This document shows, one piece after another, positions 63,882-64,000 of a stretch of 64,000 nucleotides of DNA (within the stretch, counting starts at the first letter, position 1; every line of letters begins with the position of its first letter). The stretch lies in NCBI GenBank assembly GCA_013213825.1, contig JABSQA010000003.1, forward strand, positions 1 to 64,000, read 5' to 3'. The position numbers and the translations under genes are program-made. The notes under the pieces are model-generated. The model was not told the DNA's origin. It did no database searches and saw only the letters and a program-made list of their open reading frames with translations. The DNA is from Henriciella sp. GTDB taxonomy: Bacteria > Pseudomonadota > Alphaproteobacteria > Caulobacterales > Hyphomonadaceae.

Positions 63882-64000
63882 ATGGGAATGTTCTCTCGTC
63901 TCGGCGATATCATTAACTCCAACATCAATGCGATGCTGGACAATGCCGAAAACCCAGAAAAGATCGCCCGCCTGATGATTCAGGAAATGGAAGACACTCT
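63882..64000 (+). CDS. pspA: Phage-shock protein PspA, 5' part
   Basis: PspA is a membrane-binding, ESCRT-III-like protein that repairs damaged inner membrane and inhibits PspF. The visible 39 residues are the amphipathic membrane helix and first coiled coil: [20 protein letters not shown], then [19 protein letters not shown]. This N-terminus is diagnostic. The ATG follows AAGGA by nine bases. The gene continues beyond the window. Confidence 0.93.
   Translation, partial: MGMFSRLGDIINSNINAMLDNAENPEKIARLMIQEMEDT

Noticed and set aside
1-64000. Search for tRNA, rRNA, CRISPR arrays, transposases and prophage genes
   Set aside because: No such element was recognised by eye in the spacers or frames; a dedicated scan could still find a small RNA.

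Overview
The window looks like chromosomal DNA from an alphaproteobacterium of the Caulobacter/Hyphomonas/Maricaulis type. The evidence is a GcrA cell-cycle regulator (7267), the nucleoid protein GapR (17220), an MmcB-like protein (15612), a dcw (division and cell wall) cluster followed by lpxC, and GANTC (CcrM-type) sites placed before mraZ and ftsZ. Genes are tightly packed, with many 1-4 base overlaps. I see no tRNA, rRNA, CRISPR array, insertion sequence or prophage.

Layout. 1-7061: end of a secreted protein gene, an MDR oxidoreductase, sulfate activation (cysD, cysNC), the ABC-F protein Uup and an ABC-2 permease. 7062-9193: gcrA with a symmetric DnaA-box-like control region, then an MFS carrier. 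9208-19848: a TorF-type porin, ergothioneine genes egtD-egtB, and housekeeping genes (thpR, DUF2853, aldo-keto reductase, Bax-inhibitor-like, mmcB, msrB, gapR, SDR, rlmH, rsfS). 19965-22805: four accessory genes that split the usual nadD-rsfS-rlmH neighbourhood; one is a frameshifted lipoprotein gene next to its apparent paralogue. 22802-26244: nadD, proA, trkH.

26375-48877 is the dcw cluster: mraZ, rsmH, ftsL, ftsI, murE, mraY, murD, ftsW, murG, murC, murB, ftsQ, ftsA, ftsZ, lpxC. It is unusual in four ways. No murF lies between murE and mraY, where about 420 bases of structured, apparently non-coding sequence stand instead. No ddl lies between murB and ftsQ, where a reverse-strand TonB receptor stands. 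ftsA carries an in-frame TGA at codon 69. Several unrelated genes (a membrane orphan, DUF3291, a small exported protein, GPP34, the TonB receptor) and a palindromic repeat interrupt the cluster. Its control region holds a four-box MraZ operator, four GANTC sites and a TTAACC palindrome.

48874-53847: an ELM1-type putative glycosyltransferase, greA and carB. 54203-57829: a compact set of glycosyltransferase, methyltransferase, alpha/alpha-toroid protein and a second methyltransferase, a candidate uncharacterised glycoconjugate or lipid pathway. 57845-62192: acyl-CoA dehydrogenase, a LuxR-type HTH/alpha-beta-hydrolase fusion, and a CoxE-like VWA protein. 62361-64000: a phage-shock locus with pspF divergent from a sigma-54 promoter (with IHF site) that drives a 51-residue membrane protein and pspA, which runs off the window.

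Together the genes connect envelope growth (Mur enzymes, LpxC, Psp stress response) with cell-cycle control (GcrA, GapR, FtsZ, GANTC sites). Functions are read from motifs and family memory only; no database search was possible.
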